Assembly (NCBI GenBank): GCA_900541565.1
Contig: UQKB01000006.1
Coordinates: forward strand, 1-64,000
Direction: 5' to 3'
Origin: an uncultured Oscillospiraceae bacterium
GTDB taxonomy: Bacteria > Bacillota > Clostridia > Oscillospirales > Acutalibacteraceae
Length of the DNA stretch: 64,000 nt
Both the position numbers and the translations under genes were made by a program. A model generated the notes under the pieces. That model was given only the letters and a program-made list of their open reading frames with translations, ran no database searches and was not told where the DNA came from. Below, piece after piece: positions 18,439 through 27,572 of the stretch (position 1 is its first letter; every line of letters starts with the position of its first letter).

Positions 18439-18485
18439 AAAAGCTTGCCATCTGCAGTGAAAAATTGCAGACGGCAAGCTTTTTG
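18439..18485. terminator. Bidirectional terminator between asparaginase and acetyltransferase
   Basis: A long stem with one mismatch (AAAGCTTGCC then TCTGCA, paired with TGCAGA then GGCAAGCTTT) has A-rich and T-rich flanks, the form of a terminator for both directions. A second GGCAAGCTTTTTT copy at 18513-18525 lies at the very end of the leftward acetyltransferase gene and may form an alternative pairing. Confidence 0.8.
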
Positions 18486-18523
18486 AACGTTTAAAAGTAT
18501 ATTTTAGCGAGCGGCAAGCTTTT

Positions 18524-19195
18524 TTAAAAACAAACATCCTTTTTCGTCCCAAAAATCAAATGCGGCATATCCATACCGTAATAATGCTTGATAAACCGGC
18601 CTTTTTGCACCATGCCGCAGCGCATAGCCACCCGCTGTGACGGCAAATTGTTGTCACGTATGATGCAACAGATTCTGTCAAGCGCTAAAACGGAAAAAGC
18701 ATATTCCATACATCCTCGCGCCGCTTCCGTGGCATATCCACAATGCCAATACTCCTTTTTCAGCAGATACCCAATTTCCGGTTCATACCCGGTAGGTAGC
18801 TCCTGCATGGTAATACCTGCCTGCCCGATAAACATGCCCGTCTGTTTTAAAATAACGGCCCACAGGCCAAAGCCATCCTTTTTGTAACGCTGCAGCTGCG
18901 TTTGAAGCCACTGCACAACCTCCTGCGTATCGAAAGCGTGTTCATAAGCGTACATAACATCTTGATCTTGCAGCAGGCTGCACAGGTCTGCAAAATCGCT
19001 CTGCTCCAGCTCCCGCAAAAGCAGGCGCGGTGTTTCAAATATCGTTTTAGGGCTTCTTCCCCTGCGTTTGCAGTACGGGGGAAAACGCTTATGCTGCCTG
19101 TGGTATAAAAGGCATTCTCCACATTTTCCATATCTTGGACACGTTTTCTTTTTGCATGGGCAGCGGATTTCAATTGTTTCCCCAAACTTTTGCAT
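18524..19195 (-). CDS. GNAT acetyltransferase with an N-terminal Cys-rich domain
   Basis: The product is 223 aa in two parts. Residues 1-45 form a small Cys-rich module with Cys at 12, 14, 19, 25, 28 and 42 and two His (32, 35), ending FPPYCKRR; this looks like a metal-binding module. Residues about 52-215 form a RimJ/RimL-type GNAT domain: TIFETPRLLLRELEQSDF, IGYLLKKEYWHCGYATEAARG (acetyl-CoA loop), and NLPSQRVAMRCGMVQKG. It probably acetylates an amine on a protein or small molecule; the substrate is unknown. The start at 19195 has a GGTGAGG site. It is a single leftward gene between a terminator and the surface locus. Confidence 0.87.
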   Translation of the reverse strand: MQKFGETIEIRCPCKKKTCPRYGKCGECLLYHRQHKRFPPYCKRRGRSPKTIFETPRLLLRELEQSDFADLCSLLQDQDVMYAYEHAFDTQEVVQWLQTQLQRYKKDGFGLWAVILKQTGMFIGQAGITMQELPTGYEPEIGYLLKKEYWHCGYATEAARGCMEYAFSVLALDRICCIIRDNNLPSQRVAMRCGMVQKGRFIKHYYGMDMPHLIFGTKKDVCF

Positions 19196-19311
19196 ACAAG
19201 TACCTCACCTTCCATGCATTTTACAGAATTTTTAGATACGGTGTAAACCTTATGTATCTTTTATATTTCCCATTTCCTCCGGGGAAGCCGGCAAAACACA
19301 GACAAATAGCA

Positions 19312-19337
19312 AAGGAACAGAGCTTGCCCTGTTCCTT
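19312..19337 (-). terminator. Terminator after the LytR-CpsA-Psr gene
   Basis: A 9-bp stem AAGGAACAG/CTGTTCCTT with an 8-base loop lies directly after the leftward LCP gene. The T-rich tail on the minus strand is weak (TTGCTATTTG). Confidence 0.55.
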
Positions 19338-19344
19338 AAGTATT

Positions 19345-20520
19345 TTACTCTTCCACTTCCGTATAGAAAACCTGCAAAATCATTTCATAAAGCGCCTTTT
19401 CATCTGGATAAAACTCGGCATATTCTTCCCCTTGTTTTACGGTACCCGGCACGCTTTCAAATATAGGCTCCATACCTCCGTGCGATATGGTGTTCAGCGC
19501 AAGATAGGTTACCTTGTCCACAGAAAGGTTTGTTACCATATAGGGGGTAGCTGTTTCGTAAAGCTTTAATGGAACGGAAAAATCATTTTTTGTCGAGGTC
19601 AGCGCTTTGTTAAGAAACGACTGCAAATAGGTTTTCTGCCGTTCCATTCTGCTGCTGTTTGAATCCAGCTGCTCTGTATCGCGGTAACGCACATACTGCT
19701 CTGCTTCATCGCCTACCAGTAAAACGGTGTCTCCGGCGTTGAGCGTTCCGCCGTAGGGAGAGCGCATGTCCTCCTGCAAGGTGACCTCCACACCGCCGAC
19801 CGCATCGTTGAGTACGCTGATGGCCTCCAAATCAATTGCAAAGTAAGAGTGGATCGGCAGGCCGTAAAACAAACGGGAAACAGAACGCACCGTGTTTTCG
19901 CAGCTTGTTTCCTTTCCGTCGCCATAGGCATAGGAAAGGCAAAGCTGCATCTGGTCCGTTTGCAGGAACTGCCCGCTTTCCGAATAGAGGTTGACATCCA
20001 CCATTGTATCTCTGGAAAGATTAATCACGGTGGTTTTCCCTGTAGCGGTATCCAGCGCAACCAGAAAATCTGCGTCTGCCTGTCCGGCCGTGCCAATTAC
20101 ATCATTCTCCAGCGCCAATTCTTCTTTATCAATCCCCATACACAAAATGCTGGTAATATTTTCATTAAAGCGGTATGTCTTTCCGTTATAAAAAACAACC
20201 TTCCCGTCTTCATTTGTCTGTACAGGCGCGTTGTCGATCACAGGAGCAGACATATCAACATCCTGGTAATCCAACAGCTTATCGTGCCCTATGCTTTGCA
20301 GGACAAAAACAGTGGAAACGGTTAGCACAACAAAGCCGGCAAGACAAGCAAATACAATCAGCAGTGCTCTGCGCACTTTATGCTTCTTGTGCCGTTTCCT
20401 TCTTCTAACAAAAATATAATCGTTTAAATCGTCAGTTGCAGTAGCGGCAGACGAGGCCTGCCCCTTCTTTTCGGGACTGTCCGCGGGTTTTGGTATATTG
20501 CTGTTATCTTGTGCGCTCAT
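19345..20520 (-). CDS. LytR-CpsA-Psr (LCP) family cell-wall glycopolymer ligase
   Basis: The product is 391 aa. A basic cytoplasmic N-terminus (RRRKRHKKHKVRR) precedes one membrane helix at about 50-72. The LCP domain follows, with ITSILCMGIDKEE, FLVALDTATGKTTVINLSRDTMVDV and DAVGGVEVTL, then the R-Y-R pattern EQYVRYRDTEQLDSNSSRMERQ. LCP enzymes move lipid-linked glycopolymers or glycans onto peptidoglycan or surface proteins outside the membrane. Its ATG lies 17 bp inside the end of the sortase gene, so the two are probably coupled. A link to glycosylation or anchoring of the SPQTG protein upstream is possible but is inference. Confidence 0.92.
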   Translation of the reverse strand: MSAQDNSNIPKPADSPEKKGQASSAATATDDLNDYIFVRRRKRHKKHKVRRALLIVFACLAGFVVLTVSTVFVLQSIGHDKLLDYQDVDMSAPVIDNAPVQTNEDGKVVFYNGKTYRFNENITSILCMGIDKEELALENDVIGTAGQADADFLVALDTATGKTTVINLSRDTMVDVNLYSESGQFLQTDQMQLCLSYAYGDGKETSCENTVRSVSRLFYGLPIHSYFAIDLEAISVLNDAVGGVEVTLQEDMRSPYGGTLNAGDTVLLVGDEAEQYVRYRDTEQLDSNSSRMERQKTYLQSFLNKALTSTKNDFSVPLKLYETATPYMVTNLSVDKVTYLALNTISHGGMEPIFESVPGTVKQGEEYAEFYPDEKALYEMILQVFYTEVEE

Positions 20521-21295
20521 CTTTGATCAATACCCCCTGCACCAAATATCTGACACTTTTATTGCTGCCAAGACAGGTGCTCAATGTAATAATTTTATCA
20601 TCCGTGGTAAGCGTCGTATCTTCACGTACATTGCAAAGCATGGAACGCGGGTTTAAACAGTCTTCCAGGTACTGCGCAAAAACGGCTTCATCGGAAAAAT
20701 CAAACGAATTTAAAATGTGCCTGTCGTCGTATTGATAAGCTGCAAATATCCTGTACGTAAGAATATGGCCCGGTGTGTAAATATAAAGTATATCGTTGTC
20801 GTTAAAAAAATCGGGATCCTGAAAATAATGCAGGTTTTGAAACATGGTGCCGTTGAGCATATTATGCCCATATAAAACCGTGTTTGGGTCAGAAAAATCC
20901 TTACTGTTTTTCTTTTCCGTATAGATTGTGCCTGCAAATTCATATTCCTTATAAATATTATGGTCTAAATAAAAGCTGTCGGCCTCATAATACGCCTGTG
21001 CTACCGGATAATCAATACTGGTATTTGGAATTTTGATCCATGCGTACAAATCCGCATTGATTTCCTGAAGTTTGTTAAAATCAATCGGATTATCCTTATA
21101 TACAATACCGCTTGCATCGGTAGCGGCTGTCGCCGAATTTGTAGGATCGGTGGGGGGTTCCACCAGACTTTTCAACTGTTGCGACGTATAGCCGCTGGAA
21201 AAATACCAGATAGCCACGCCTGCGCCAATGGCTGCCGCCACAAGAAAAATAATCAGCAGCACAATCCAGAGCTTTGTATGTTTTTTTGTTCCCAT
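20504..21295 (-). CDS. srtB: Class B sortase
   Basis: The product is 263 aa from the ATG at 21295 (MGTKKHTKLW); the frame is open three codons further and neither start has a clear ribosome binding site. One N-terminal membrane helix is followed by the sortase domain. The catalytic His is in VLYGHNMLNGTMF, the Cys (about 241) in ITLSTCLGSNKSVRYLVQG, and the Arg in that same stretch. The length and TLSTC with a long His-Cys loop fit class B. Its nearest candidate substrate is the SPQTG protein encoded just upstream. A hairpin between the two genes may lower sortase expression relative to its substrate. Confidence 0.93.
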   Translation of the reverse strand: MGTKKHTKLWIVLLIIFLVAAAIGAGVAIWYFSSGYTSQQLKSLVEPPTDPTNSATAATDASGIVYKDNPIDFNKLQEINADLYAWIKIPNTSIDYPVAQAYYEADSFYLDHNIYKEYEFAGTIYTEKKNSKDFSDPNTVLYGHNMLNGTMFQNLHYFQDPDFFNDNDILYIYTPGHILTYRIFAAYQYDDRHILNSFDFSDEAVFAQYLEDCLNPRSMLCNVREDTTLTTDDKIITLSTCLGSNKSVRYLVQGVLIKDERTR

Positions 21296-21344
21296 AAGCA
21301 ACACCGTCAGCTTTTTAAGCCTGAAAAATCAGAGCCGAATAAAG

Positions 21345-21379
21345 AACCTCCGCTGTTCAATAAGAGAAAAGCGGAGGTT
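21345..21379 (-). terminator. Intercistronic hairpin between SPQTG protein and sortase
   Basis: A 10-bp stem AACCTCCGCT/AGCGGAGGTT with a 15-base loop is followed on the minus strand by TCTTTATTC. It lies between a sortase substrate gene and its sortase, where an attenuating terminator would give much substrate and little enzyme. Confidence 0.6.
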
Positions 21380-21404
21380 TCTAAGTTTTAAAATACTTTA
21401 TGCT

Positions 21405-21902
21405 TTATTTCGCTTTAGCAGAACGTGTCTTTACTGCAAACAGCACAATACCTGAAAGCAACAGCACGGATAAGCCTGCAAAAACAAAACCGTCATAGCC
21501 TGTCTGTGGAGAAGTGGGTGAATCATTGCCCGGTCCCGGAGCCGGCCCTTCTGTGGGAGAAGTTGGAACATCTGCCGAAGCAGCCTTAAATCCCGCAGTT
21601 GCATGTATGTCAGAGTCGGGGCGGACGACAATACGCTCCGATGAAAGAGAGCCTTCTATAATTTCATATTCGCCGCTAATATTCCAGGTGGTAAATATGT
21701 AGCCGTCGTCCACTGTTGCGGTAAGAATAACCTGATCGCCCTGTTGCACAGTTTCAACAGACGAATGCACGCTGCCGCCCTGCTGCGCTTCAACCGTAAC
21801 GTTATAGATGACGGGTGCGGTTGGGCTGGGCGCTGCCAAAGCCGCAACAGAAGATACCGAAATCAACAAAACTGCAAACAATACAGCCAATATTTTTTTC
21901 AT
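21405..21902 (-). CDS. Sortase-anchored surface protein with a B-repeat-like domain
   Basis: The product is 165 aa. A signal peptide (about 1-23, MKKILAVLFAVLLISVSSVAALAA) is followed by one small domain (about 30-105) resembling the InlB B-repeat/bacterial repeat group (VEAQQGGSVHSSVETVQQGDQVILTATVDDGYIFTTW style). A Pro-rich linker leads to a C-terminal sorting signal: SPQTG (131-135), a hydrophobic stretch and a basic tail KTRSAKAK. SPQTG is a variant of LPXTG. The protein should be covalently attached to the wall, most likely by the class B sortase encoded just downstream. Its binding partner is unknown. Confidence 0.85.
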   Translation of the reverse strand: MKKILAVLFAVLLISVSSVAALAAPSPTAPVIYNVTVEAQQGGSVHSSVETVQQGDQVILTATVDDGYIFTTWNISGEYEIIEGSLSSERIVVRPDSDIHATAGFKAASADVPTSPTEGPAPGPGNDSPTSPQTGYDGFVFAGLSVLLLSGIVLFAVKTRSAKAK

Positions 21903-22082
21903 TTTGTATAACCTCCATATAAAAAGGTAAACATACAGTTTATAACTGCGTTAATTGTAACACATCTTTTGGTAAAAGTAAATACCTCTTTGCAAAAGTT
22001 ATAAAATAACTCCTTTGCTGGCGAAAAAATTGTTTTTGCATGGAAGGCAGAATCTTTAGAAGACAGGTTCAAACCTTCTTGT

Positions 22083-22706
22083 TTATTTTTCCTTATTTTG
22101 CTTTTGACGTTTAATAACCTTTAAACGGGAAAATTCCTCCCGGTCTTTTTCGTCCAGGGCGTCTGTAATAAATTTTACCGTTTCAGTAAAGCGCGGGATC
22201 AAAATGTTTTTCAGTGCATTGGCGCGCTTTTGCGTTTTCTTAATAGAATCCGCCAGCCGGTATACGCTGTTTTCCACTTCGGCAAGCTCGGCAGTTAGGC
22301 GTTTTACCTCGTTAAATTTTAAATAAGCATCATCCAGTATGGAGTTTGTGGAATACATTCCGTAACACAAGGGTGGTGTTTCTTCGCTGTCAATAGATAA
22401 GATTGGAATTTCAACGCCCATAACGCTGCGATAGGAAAGCTTTATACTGTCTTCCACAGGGATGCTGCGTGAAAGCTCGTCGCAAAAGCCAAGTGTTATA
22501 TTGGCCTTTTGCAGTGCGGTATAAGCGGCGCTGTAGGCGTTGTCTATCTTGTCCTGAATGGCATTGGCATGCTCAATCAGGGACATCATTTCGCGTATTA
22601 GGATATTGCGTTTCCTGTCCAGAAGCTCATAGCCAACTTTCGCCAGCGCCAACGACTTTTTTGTGTTAATCAAATTTCCTTTTGTGGGAACTGCCTGCAC
22701 GGCCAC
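22083..22706 (-). CDS. ntpD: V-type ATPase subunit D (central stalk)
   Basis: The product is 207 aa from a GTG at 22706 (MAVQAVPTKGNLINTKKSLALA). This is preferred to a GTG 9 bases further out because AAAGG then has workable spacing and the family start is reproduced. It is a long two-helix coiled-coil protein, as expected for the rotor shaft that turns inside the A3B3 hexamer. It is the last gene of the nine-gene leftward operon, after subunit B. No clear terminator follows; GGTTTGAACC at 22067-22076 forms only a short palindrome. Confidence 0.92.
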   Translation of the reverse strand: MAVQAVPTKGNLINTKKSLALAKVGYELLDRKRNILIREMMSLIEHANAIQDKIDNAYSAAYTALQKANITLGFCDELSRSIPVEDSIKLSYRSVMGVEIPILSIDSEETPPLCYGMYSTNSILDDAYLKFNEVKRLTAELAEVENSVYRLADSIKKTQKRANALKNILIPRFTETVKFITDALDEKDREEFSRLKVIKRQKQNKEK

Positions 22707-22763
22707 AGAACGCACCGCCTTTCAAACTAAATTTGTATTGTGTATAACACAAAGCAGGGCGCA

Positions 22764-24161
22764 TTATACAAGCGCGCTTTCCTGGCTGGTTTCTTTGTAG
22801 TATTGATCCAAAATATTGTCGTCTACACGGTCAAGCTCTGCTTTGGGTAAGGTGCCCAGAAGCTTCCAGCCCAAATCCAGGCTTTGTTCTATGGTACGGT
22901 TTTCCGTAAAGCCCTGGTTTACAAAGTAGGATTCAAACAGCCTGCCAAACGTAATATACTTTTTGTCAATGGGGGAAAGCTCCTCCTCACCGATAACAGA
23001 GGCAAGCGAACGTGCGTCTATAACCTTTGCATAAGAAGCAAACAGCTGGTTTGCAAGCGCAGAATGGTCTTCGCGCGTATATCCCTGGCCGATCCCATCC
23101 TTCATCAGACGGGAAAGTGACGGTAAAACGTCAACCGGGGGATAAAGCCCCTGCCCTTGCAGGGAACGGCTCAGAACAATCTGGCCCTCTGTAATGTAGC
23201 CGGTCAAATCGGGGACAGGATGGGTAATATCGTCATTGGGCATAGTCAAAATCGGAATTTGCGTAACGCTTCCACTTTTACCCTTGATCATCCCGGCGCG
23301 CTCATACAGGGAAGCAAGGTCGGAATACAAATAACCGGGATATCCCTTTCTCCCTGGAATTTCACCCTTGGAGGAACTGAATTCGCGCAAAGCCTCCGCA
23401 TAAGAGGTCATATCGGTCATAATCACCAGTACATGCATGTTCAGGTCAAATGCCAAATATTCCGCTGCGGTCAGAGCACAGCGCGGCGTTAAAGTACGTT
23501 CAATAATCGGGTCGTTGGAAAGGTTTAGAAACATGACAACTCTCTGCAAAACGCCCGACTGCTCAAAGCTGTGACGAAAATACTCTGCAACGTCGTTTTT
23601 TACGCCCATGGCGGCAAACACAACGCAGAAGCCCTGCCCGGATGCATCGGCAATTTTTGCCTGACGGACAATCTGAACGGCAAGCTCGTTGTGCTTCATG
23701 CCGGAGCCGGAGAAAATCGGGAGCTTCTGGCCTCTAATCAGCGTCATGAGCGTATCAATTGTAGAAATACCGGTGTTAATATAGTTTCTTGGATATACCC
23801 TGGAAACAGGGTTGATCGGCGTACCATTGACGTTTAAACGCTTTTCTGGAAAAATCTCACCCAGCCCGTCAATCGGCCTTCCTACGCCGTCAAAAATACG
23901 GCCAATCATTTCCGGCGAAAGCGGCAGTTCCATCGGGTGGCCTGTCAGCCTGGTTTTTGTATTTTTAAGCGATACGCCGCGCGTCCCCTCAAAAACCTGG
24001 ACGACCACGCGCTGTCCCGCTATTTGGACAATCCTTCCCTGGCGGGATGTACCGTCGTCAAGGCGGATGTCTACGATCTCTTCATACGAAGCGCCTTCCA
24101 CGCCGTCTATAACGATCAGAGGGCCGTTGATCTCTTTTACGCCCACATAATCTATAATCAT
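22764..24161 (-). CDS. ntpB: V-type ATPase subunit B
   Basis: The product is 465 aa, the standard length. It is related to the A subunit but lacks a true P-loop: the equivalent region reads [19 protein letters not shown], the known non-catalytic form. Other hallmarks are [29 protein letters not shown] and [18 protein letters not shown]. With subunit A it forms the A3B3 head, contributing Arg residues to the catalytic sites. It lies between ntpA and ntpD. Confidence 0.97.
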   Translation of the reverse strand: MIIDYVGVKEINGPLIVIDGVEGASYEEIVDIRLDDGTSRQGRIVQIAGQRVVVQVFEGTRGVSLKNTKTRLTGHPMELPLSPEMIGRIFDGVGRPIDGLGEIFPEKRLNVNGTPINPVSRVYPRNYINTGISTIDTLMTLIRGQKLPIFSGSGMKHNELAVQIVRQAKIADASGQGFCVVFAAMGVKNDVAEYFRHSFEQSGVLQRVVMFLNLSNDPIIERTLTPRCALTAAEYLAFDLNMHVLVIMTDMTSYAEALREFSSSKGEIPGRKGYPGYLYSDLASLYERAGMIKGKSGSVTQIPILTMPNDDITHPVPDLTGYITEGQIVLSRSLQGQGLYPPVDVLPSLSRLMKDGIGQGYTREDHSALANQLFASYAKVIDARSLASVIGEEELSPIDKKYITFGRLFESYFVNQGFTENRTIEQSLDLGWKLLGTLPKAELDRVDDNILDQYYKETSQESALV

Positions 24162-24192
24162 GGCTTTTACCTTCTTTCGCTGGTGTTATCTG

Positions 24193-25953
24193 TCAGGATT
24201 CTGTCAAAGAATCGATTGCCTGGTCAATTTCCTTAAGGTAGGCATCAAACATTTCAGGCTTATCATTGGGGATGTCGTATTTCATCTTCGTCAGCTTATC
24301 AAACAGCCCAAGCTCCAGCACTCTGGAAATGGGGATTGCGGCAGAGATCAAATGCTTTGCCTTTTTATGCAGATGTAAAATGGTTTTCATCATCAGCTTC
24401 TGCTTGTCAAGCGGTACAAACGTATCATCGGCATGGAAAGCGTTCTGCTGCAAAAAGCCTACTCGAATAACCCTGGCAGTTTCAATGATCAGCTTCTGAT
24501 CGTCCGGCAAAACGTCCGCGCCGATCAGCTTTACAATTTCCATCAAACGGTTTTCTTCCTGAAGAATGCCGTTGATTTTTCTGCGGTATTTAATAAAATC
24601 GTTGCCTTCGTGGGCAATGAACCAGGGGTCCAGATCTGTAAAATATTCGCTGTAGCTTGTGATCCAGTTGATCGCAGGATAATGCCTGGCATAGGCAAGG
24701 CTCTTGTCAAGCGCCCAAAAGCAGCGTGTAAAGCGTTTGGTGTTCTGTGTAACCGGTTCGGAAAAATCCGCACCCTGTGGGGAAACGGCGCCAATAATTG
24801 TAACAGAGCCTTCGTTGCCGCATAAAACGTCGGCACGTCCGGCGCGTTCGTAAAATTCAGAAAGCCTGGACGGCAAATAAGCAGGGAAGCCTTCTTCTGC
24901 AGGCATTTCTTCCAGTCTGCCGGATATTTCGCGCAGAGCCTCTGCCCAGCGCGAGGTGGAGTCTGCCATAATCGCCACGTGGTAACCCATGTCACGATAG
25001 TACTCCGCAAGGGTGATGCCGGTATAGATAGAAGCTTCGCGCGCGGCCACAGGCATATTGGATGTGTTGGCAATCAGCACGGTTCTGTCTGTCATGGGGC
25101 GCTGTGATTTTGGGTCGATCAGTTCAGAAAATTCATCCAGCACCTGGCTCATTTCATTGCCGCGTTCACCGCAGCCTACATAAATAATAATATCGGCATC
25201 GCACCATTTGGCAAGCTGGTGCTGCGTCATGGTTTTCCCTGTACCGAATCCTCCGGGAATAGCGGCTGTTCCACCTTTGGAGATAGGGAAGAGCGTGTCA
25301 ATAATTCTTTGTCCGGTAATCAGCGGCACAGACGCCGACAGCCTTCTTTGAACGGGGCGCGGTATACGGATCGGCCATTGCTGGCAAAGCGTCAGGTCAT
25401 GTGTCGCGCCTGTATCGTCCTTAATTGTAACAATTGTGTCATGCAGCTTATATTTCCCGTTTTGGGCCGTACGGACGACCTCTCCGGAAAGTGCCGGCGG
25501 CGTTAGCAGCCGGTGCTCAATAATGGCGGTTTCAGGCAAGACGGCATAAATCTGCCCGCCTGCTAAATAATCGCCTGGTCTGACCTTGATGGTAACGTCC
25601 CACAGCCTTTGCTCATCCAGGGAAGAAACAGAGGCGCCCCTTTGGATAAACGCGCCGGACTTTTCCTCAATTGCCTTGAGAGGACGCTCAATCCCATCAA
25701 AAATGTTGTCGATAATACCGGGCCCCAATGTCACGTTCATTGGCGCGCCCGTGCCATAAACGGGGTCGCCGGGCTTAAGGCCCGTTGTCTCTTCATAAAC
25801 CTGTATGGTGGTAAGCTGTTCGGTAATTCCAATAATTTCGCCTACAAGCTTTTCCTTTCCAACATAAACCATTTCCATCATTGAAAACGATTTTGTGTTT
25901 TTTACGGTAACAACAGGGCCGTTTATTCCGTATATCACATTTTGATTTTTCAT
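24193..25953 (-). CDS. ntpA: V-type ATPase catalytic subunit A
   Basis: The product is 586 aa, the usual size. Walker A reads [19 protein letters not shown] and the Walker B area [15 protein letters not shown] and [30 protein letters not shown]. The 'non-homologous' insertion of A subunits is present in the first half. It hydrolyses (or makes) ATP, coupled to ion movement through the K/I membrane part. It sits between subunits E and B, the core A-B-D order of these operons. Confidence 0.97.
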   Translation of the reverse strand: MKNQNVIYGINGPVVTVKNTKSFSMMEMVYVGKEKLVGEIIGITEQLTTIQVYEETTGLKPGDPVYGTGAPMNVTLGPGIIDNIFDGIERPLKAIEEKSGAFIQRGASVSSLDEQRLWDVTIKVRPGDYLAGGQIYAVLPETAIIEHRLLTPPALSGEVVRTAQNGKYKLHDTIVTIKDDTGATHDLTLCQQWPIRIPRPVQRRLSASVPLITGQRIIDTLFPISKGGTAAIPGGFGTGKTMTQHQLAKWCDADIIIYVGCGERGNEMSQVLDEFSELIDPKSQRPMTDRTVLIANTSNMPVAAREASIYTGITLAEYYRDMGYHVAIMADSTSRWAEALREISGRLEEMPAEEGFPAYLPSRLSEFYERAGRADVLCGNEGSVTIIGAVSPQGADFSEPVTQNTKRFTRCFWALDKSLAYARHYPAINWITSYSEYFTDLDPWFIAHEGNDFIKYRRKINGILQEENRLMEIVKLIGADVLPDDQKLIIETARVIRVGFLQQNAFHADDTFVPLDKQKLMMKTILHLHKKAKHLISAAIPISRVLELGLFDKLTKMKYDIPNDKPEMFDAYLKEIDQAIDSLTES

Positions 25954-26013
25954 AAAATCAATCCTCTCCGATTGCTGTGCGCACAGGCGTGACGGGGTAA
26001 AGTATAAAAAAGA

Positions 26014-26610
26014 TTATTTGACCTTTAATCCGGAATTTTGTAAAAACCATTCCTTTTGGTCGGAAAGCTTGGTGTCCAGTGTCTGGTCCACTACGATTCC
26101 CAGGCCTTCACAATAGGCGTTTATACCGCCGATCTTAATGTCCTTGCTTGTTTTAACCGAGCACAGGCCGTTAAAGCATGCAGAAAGATCGCCTTTGAGC
26201 CCTTCATCCTCCGGCTTGATATATAGGACGCAATCACGTCCGTTTAAATAGGCAGAAATCTCTTTTGCGCGTTCTTTCATTGTTTCCTTGTACGCATCCG
26301 TTTTTGTATATGCGATCAGCTTTTGGGTAGCCTTGGAAAATACATCTTCCATAATCTCTAAGCGCTTTTGATAAAGGCGCTGCCTGCCCTGTGCCTCTTT
26401 TTGCGCCGCTTCGCTTGCTATACCGGCGCGCATAGCCGCCATTTCCTTCTGAATCAGGTTGTATGCGTCCCGCAGGCCCTCGTCTTCGGCTTTTTTAAGC
26501 TCCTGCTGCTTAAAATGTTCAACCTCAGATTCAATCTTATGCTTCTGTTCGTCGGCATACTTCTGTATTGCATGCAGAAAATTGCCTGTTTTGTCTTCTC
26601 TGGGTTCCAT
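26014..26610 (-). CDS. ntpE: V-type ATPase subunit E (peripheral stalk)
   Basis: The product is 198 aa. The N-terminal two-thirds is a charged coiled coil (EQKHKIESEVEHFKQQELKKAE and onward), and the C-terminal part is a compact domain with the typical IGGINAYCEGLGIVVDQTLDTKL ending. It pairs with the G/H subunit to hold the A3B3 head still against the rotor. The start has GAGAGGAATGG upstream. Confidence 0.9.
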   Translation of the reverse strand: MEPREDKTGNFLHAIQKYADEQKHKIESEVEHFKQQELKKAEDEGLRDAYNLIQKEMAAMRAGIASEAAQKEAQGRQRLYQKRLEIMEDVFSKATQKLIAYTKTDAYKETMKERAKEISAYLNGRDCVLYIKPEDEGLKGDLSACFNGLCSVKTSKDIKIGGINAYCEGLGIVVDQTLDTKLSDQKEWFLQNSGLKVK

Positions 26611-26689
26611 GGTTGAACCATTCCTCTCCGCATAATTTTCATTTAAAAACGCATGGGGTGCGTTCCTGCTACTATGTACAGCAGATGGC

Positions 26690-26998
26690 TTACAGCTTTA
26701 CGCCGATCGCTTCCTGTACGTACCGTGTAATAGAATCCTTTGTACGGCCGTTGCCATGACGGTCCGGGATTTCTACAATCAGGGGGCGCTGTCTGTTCAG
26801 CTTCAGGTCATATACCAGTTCAGGGCATAACGACATTAAGCGCTCGGTCATCAGGATCACGCCAACATCGTCCATTTCCATAGCTTCCTGCAATGCTTGC
26901 CGGACCTCTTTGTCTTCATGGATCACAATGCCTTCTATCCCGGCAAGGCGCATGCCTATCTGTGTATCCACATTATCGCTAATTAAGTAAAAGCGCAT
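26690..26998 (-). CDS. ntpG: V-type ATPase subunit F
   Basis: The product is 102 aa, matching the small Rossmann-like F subunit: MRFYLISDNVDTQIGMRLAGIEG at the N-terminus and IVEIPDRHGNG near the C-terminus. It binds the D subunit of the central stalk and stimulates ATPase activity. The start has AGGTGA upstream. It lies between subunits K and E. Confidence 0.92.
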   Translation of the reverse strand: MRFYLISDNVDTQIGMRLAGIEGIVIHEDKEVRQALQEAMEMDDVGVILMTERLMSLCPELVYDLKLNRQRPLIVEIPDRHGNGRTKDSITRYVQEAIGVKL

Positions 26999-27063
26999 AG
27001 CTTCACCTGGTTTCCTGTTTTTTAGTTGCCGTGGCTTCCAATTTGCTAATTTGCTTTTGTTTA

Positions 27064-27489
27064 TCAGGTAAACAAAAGAAGGATGGAAACCAACAGGCCG
27101 TACAGCGCAATACCTTCGCCCAACGCAACAAAGATCAAAGCCTTACCAAACGCCTTGGGATCTTCCGATGTAGCCCCGATGGCAGCGGGTGCAGCTGCGG
27201 CAACGGCAATACCGCCGCCAATGCCGGAAAGGCCGGTAACAATTGCAGCGGCCAGGTATTTCATCCCATCAGCGCCGGCCTGCGCTGCTGCTGCAGCCTG
27301 TGTGGGGTCTGTATTTGCCGCAGAAGCGACCAGCGGGGTACATACACACGCCAAAGCGACAAAAAAGAACGAAATCATCTGTACTGCAACAGCTTTTTGC
27401 TTTTTTGCGCCCCTGTGGACAGCGCGGATTGCCACAACAACAGAGCCTACAAGAAATACAACTGGGATCATAAGCAGTAAATATTCCAT
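27064..27489 (-). CDS. ntpK: V-type ATPase proteolipid subunit K (rotor ring)
   Basis: The product is 141 aa. It has an N-terminal membrane helix, a second hydrophobic stretch (about 36-58), and then one clear proteolipid hairpin: GLSGIGGGIAVAAAAPAAIGATSEDPKAFGKAL followed by IFVALGEGIALYGLLVSILLL. The Glu in ALGEGIALYG is the ion-carrying carboxylate. Whether the ion is H+ or Na+ cannot be decided by eye. The ring of K subunits turns against subunit I. The first hydrophobic part is either a degenerate second hairpin or a signal-like extension. Confidence 0.92.
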   Translation of the reverse strand: MEYLLLMIPVVFLVGSVVVAIRAVHRGAKKQKAVAVQMISFFFVALACVCTPLVASAANTDPTQAAAAAQAGADGMKYLAAAIVTGLSGIGGGIAVAAAAPAAIGATSEDPKAFGKALIFVALGEGIALYGLLVSILLLFT

Positions 27490-27572
27490 ACGAAAACCTC
27501 CAAAATGTAAATAAATTTTATTTTATCCGCAAAAAGCTGCGGCTAAAAACAGAAAAATTTTCATTTGCAAAT

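Noticed and set aside
22060..22082. TTCAAAC near 22068 looked like another T-loop
   Set aside because: The five bases on each side do not pair and no cloverleaf fits.
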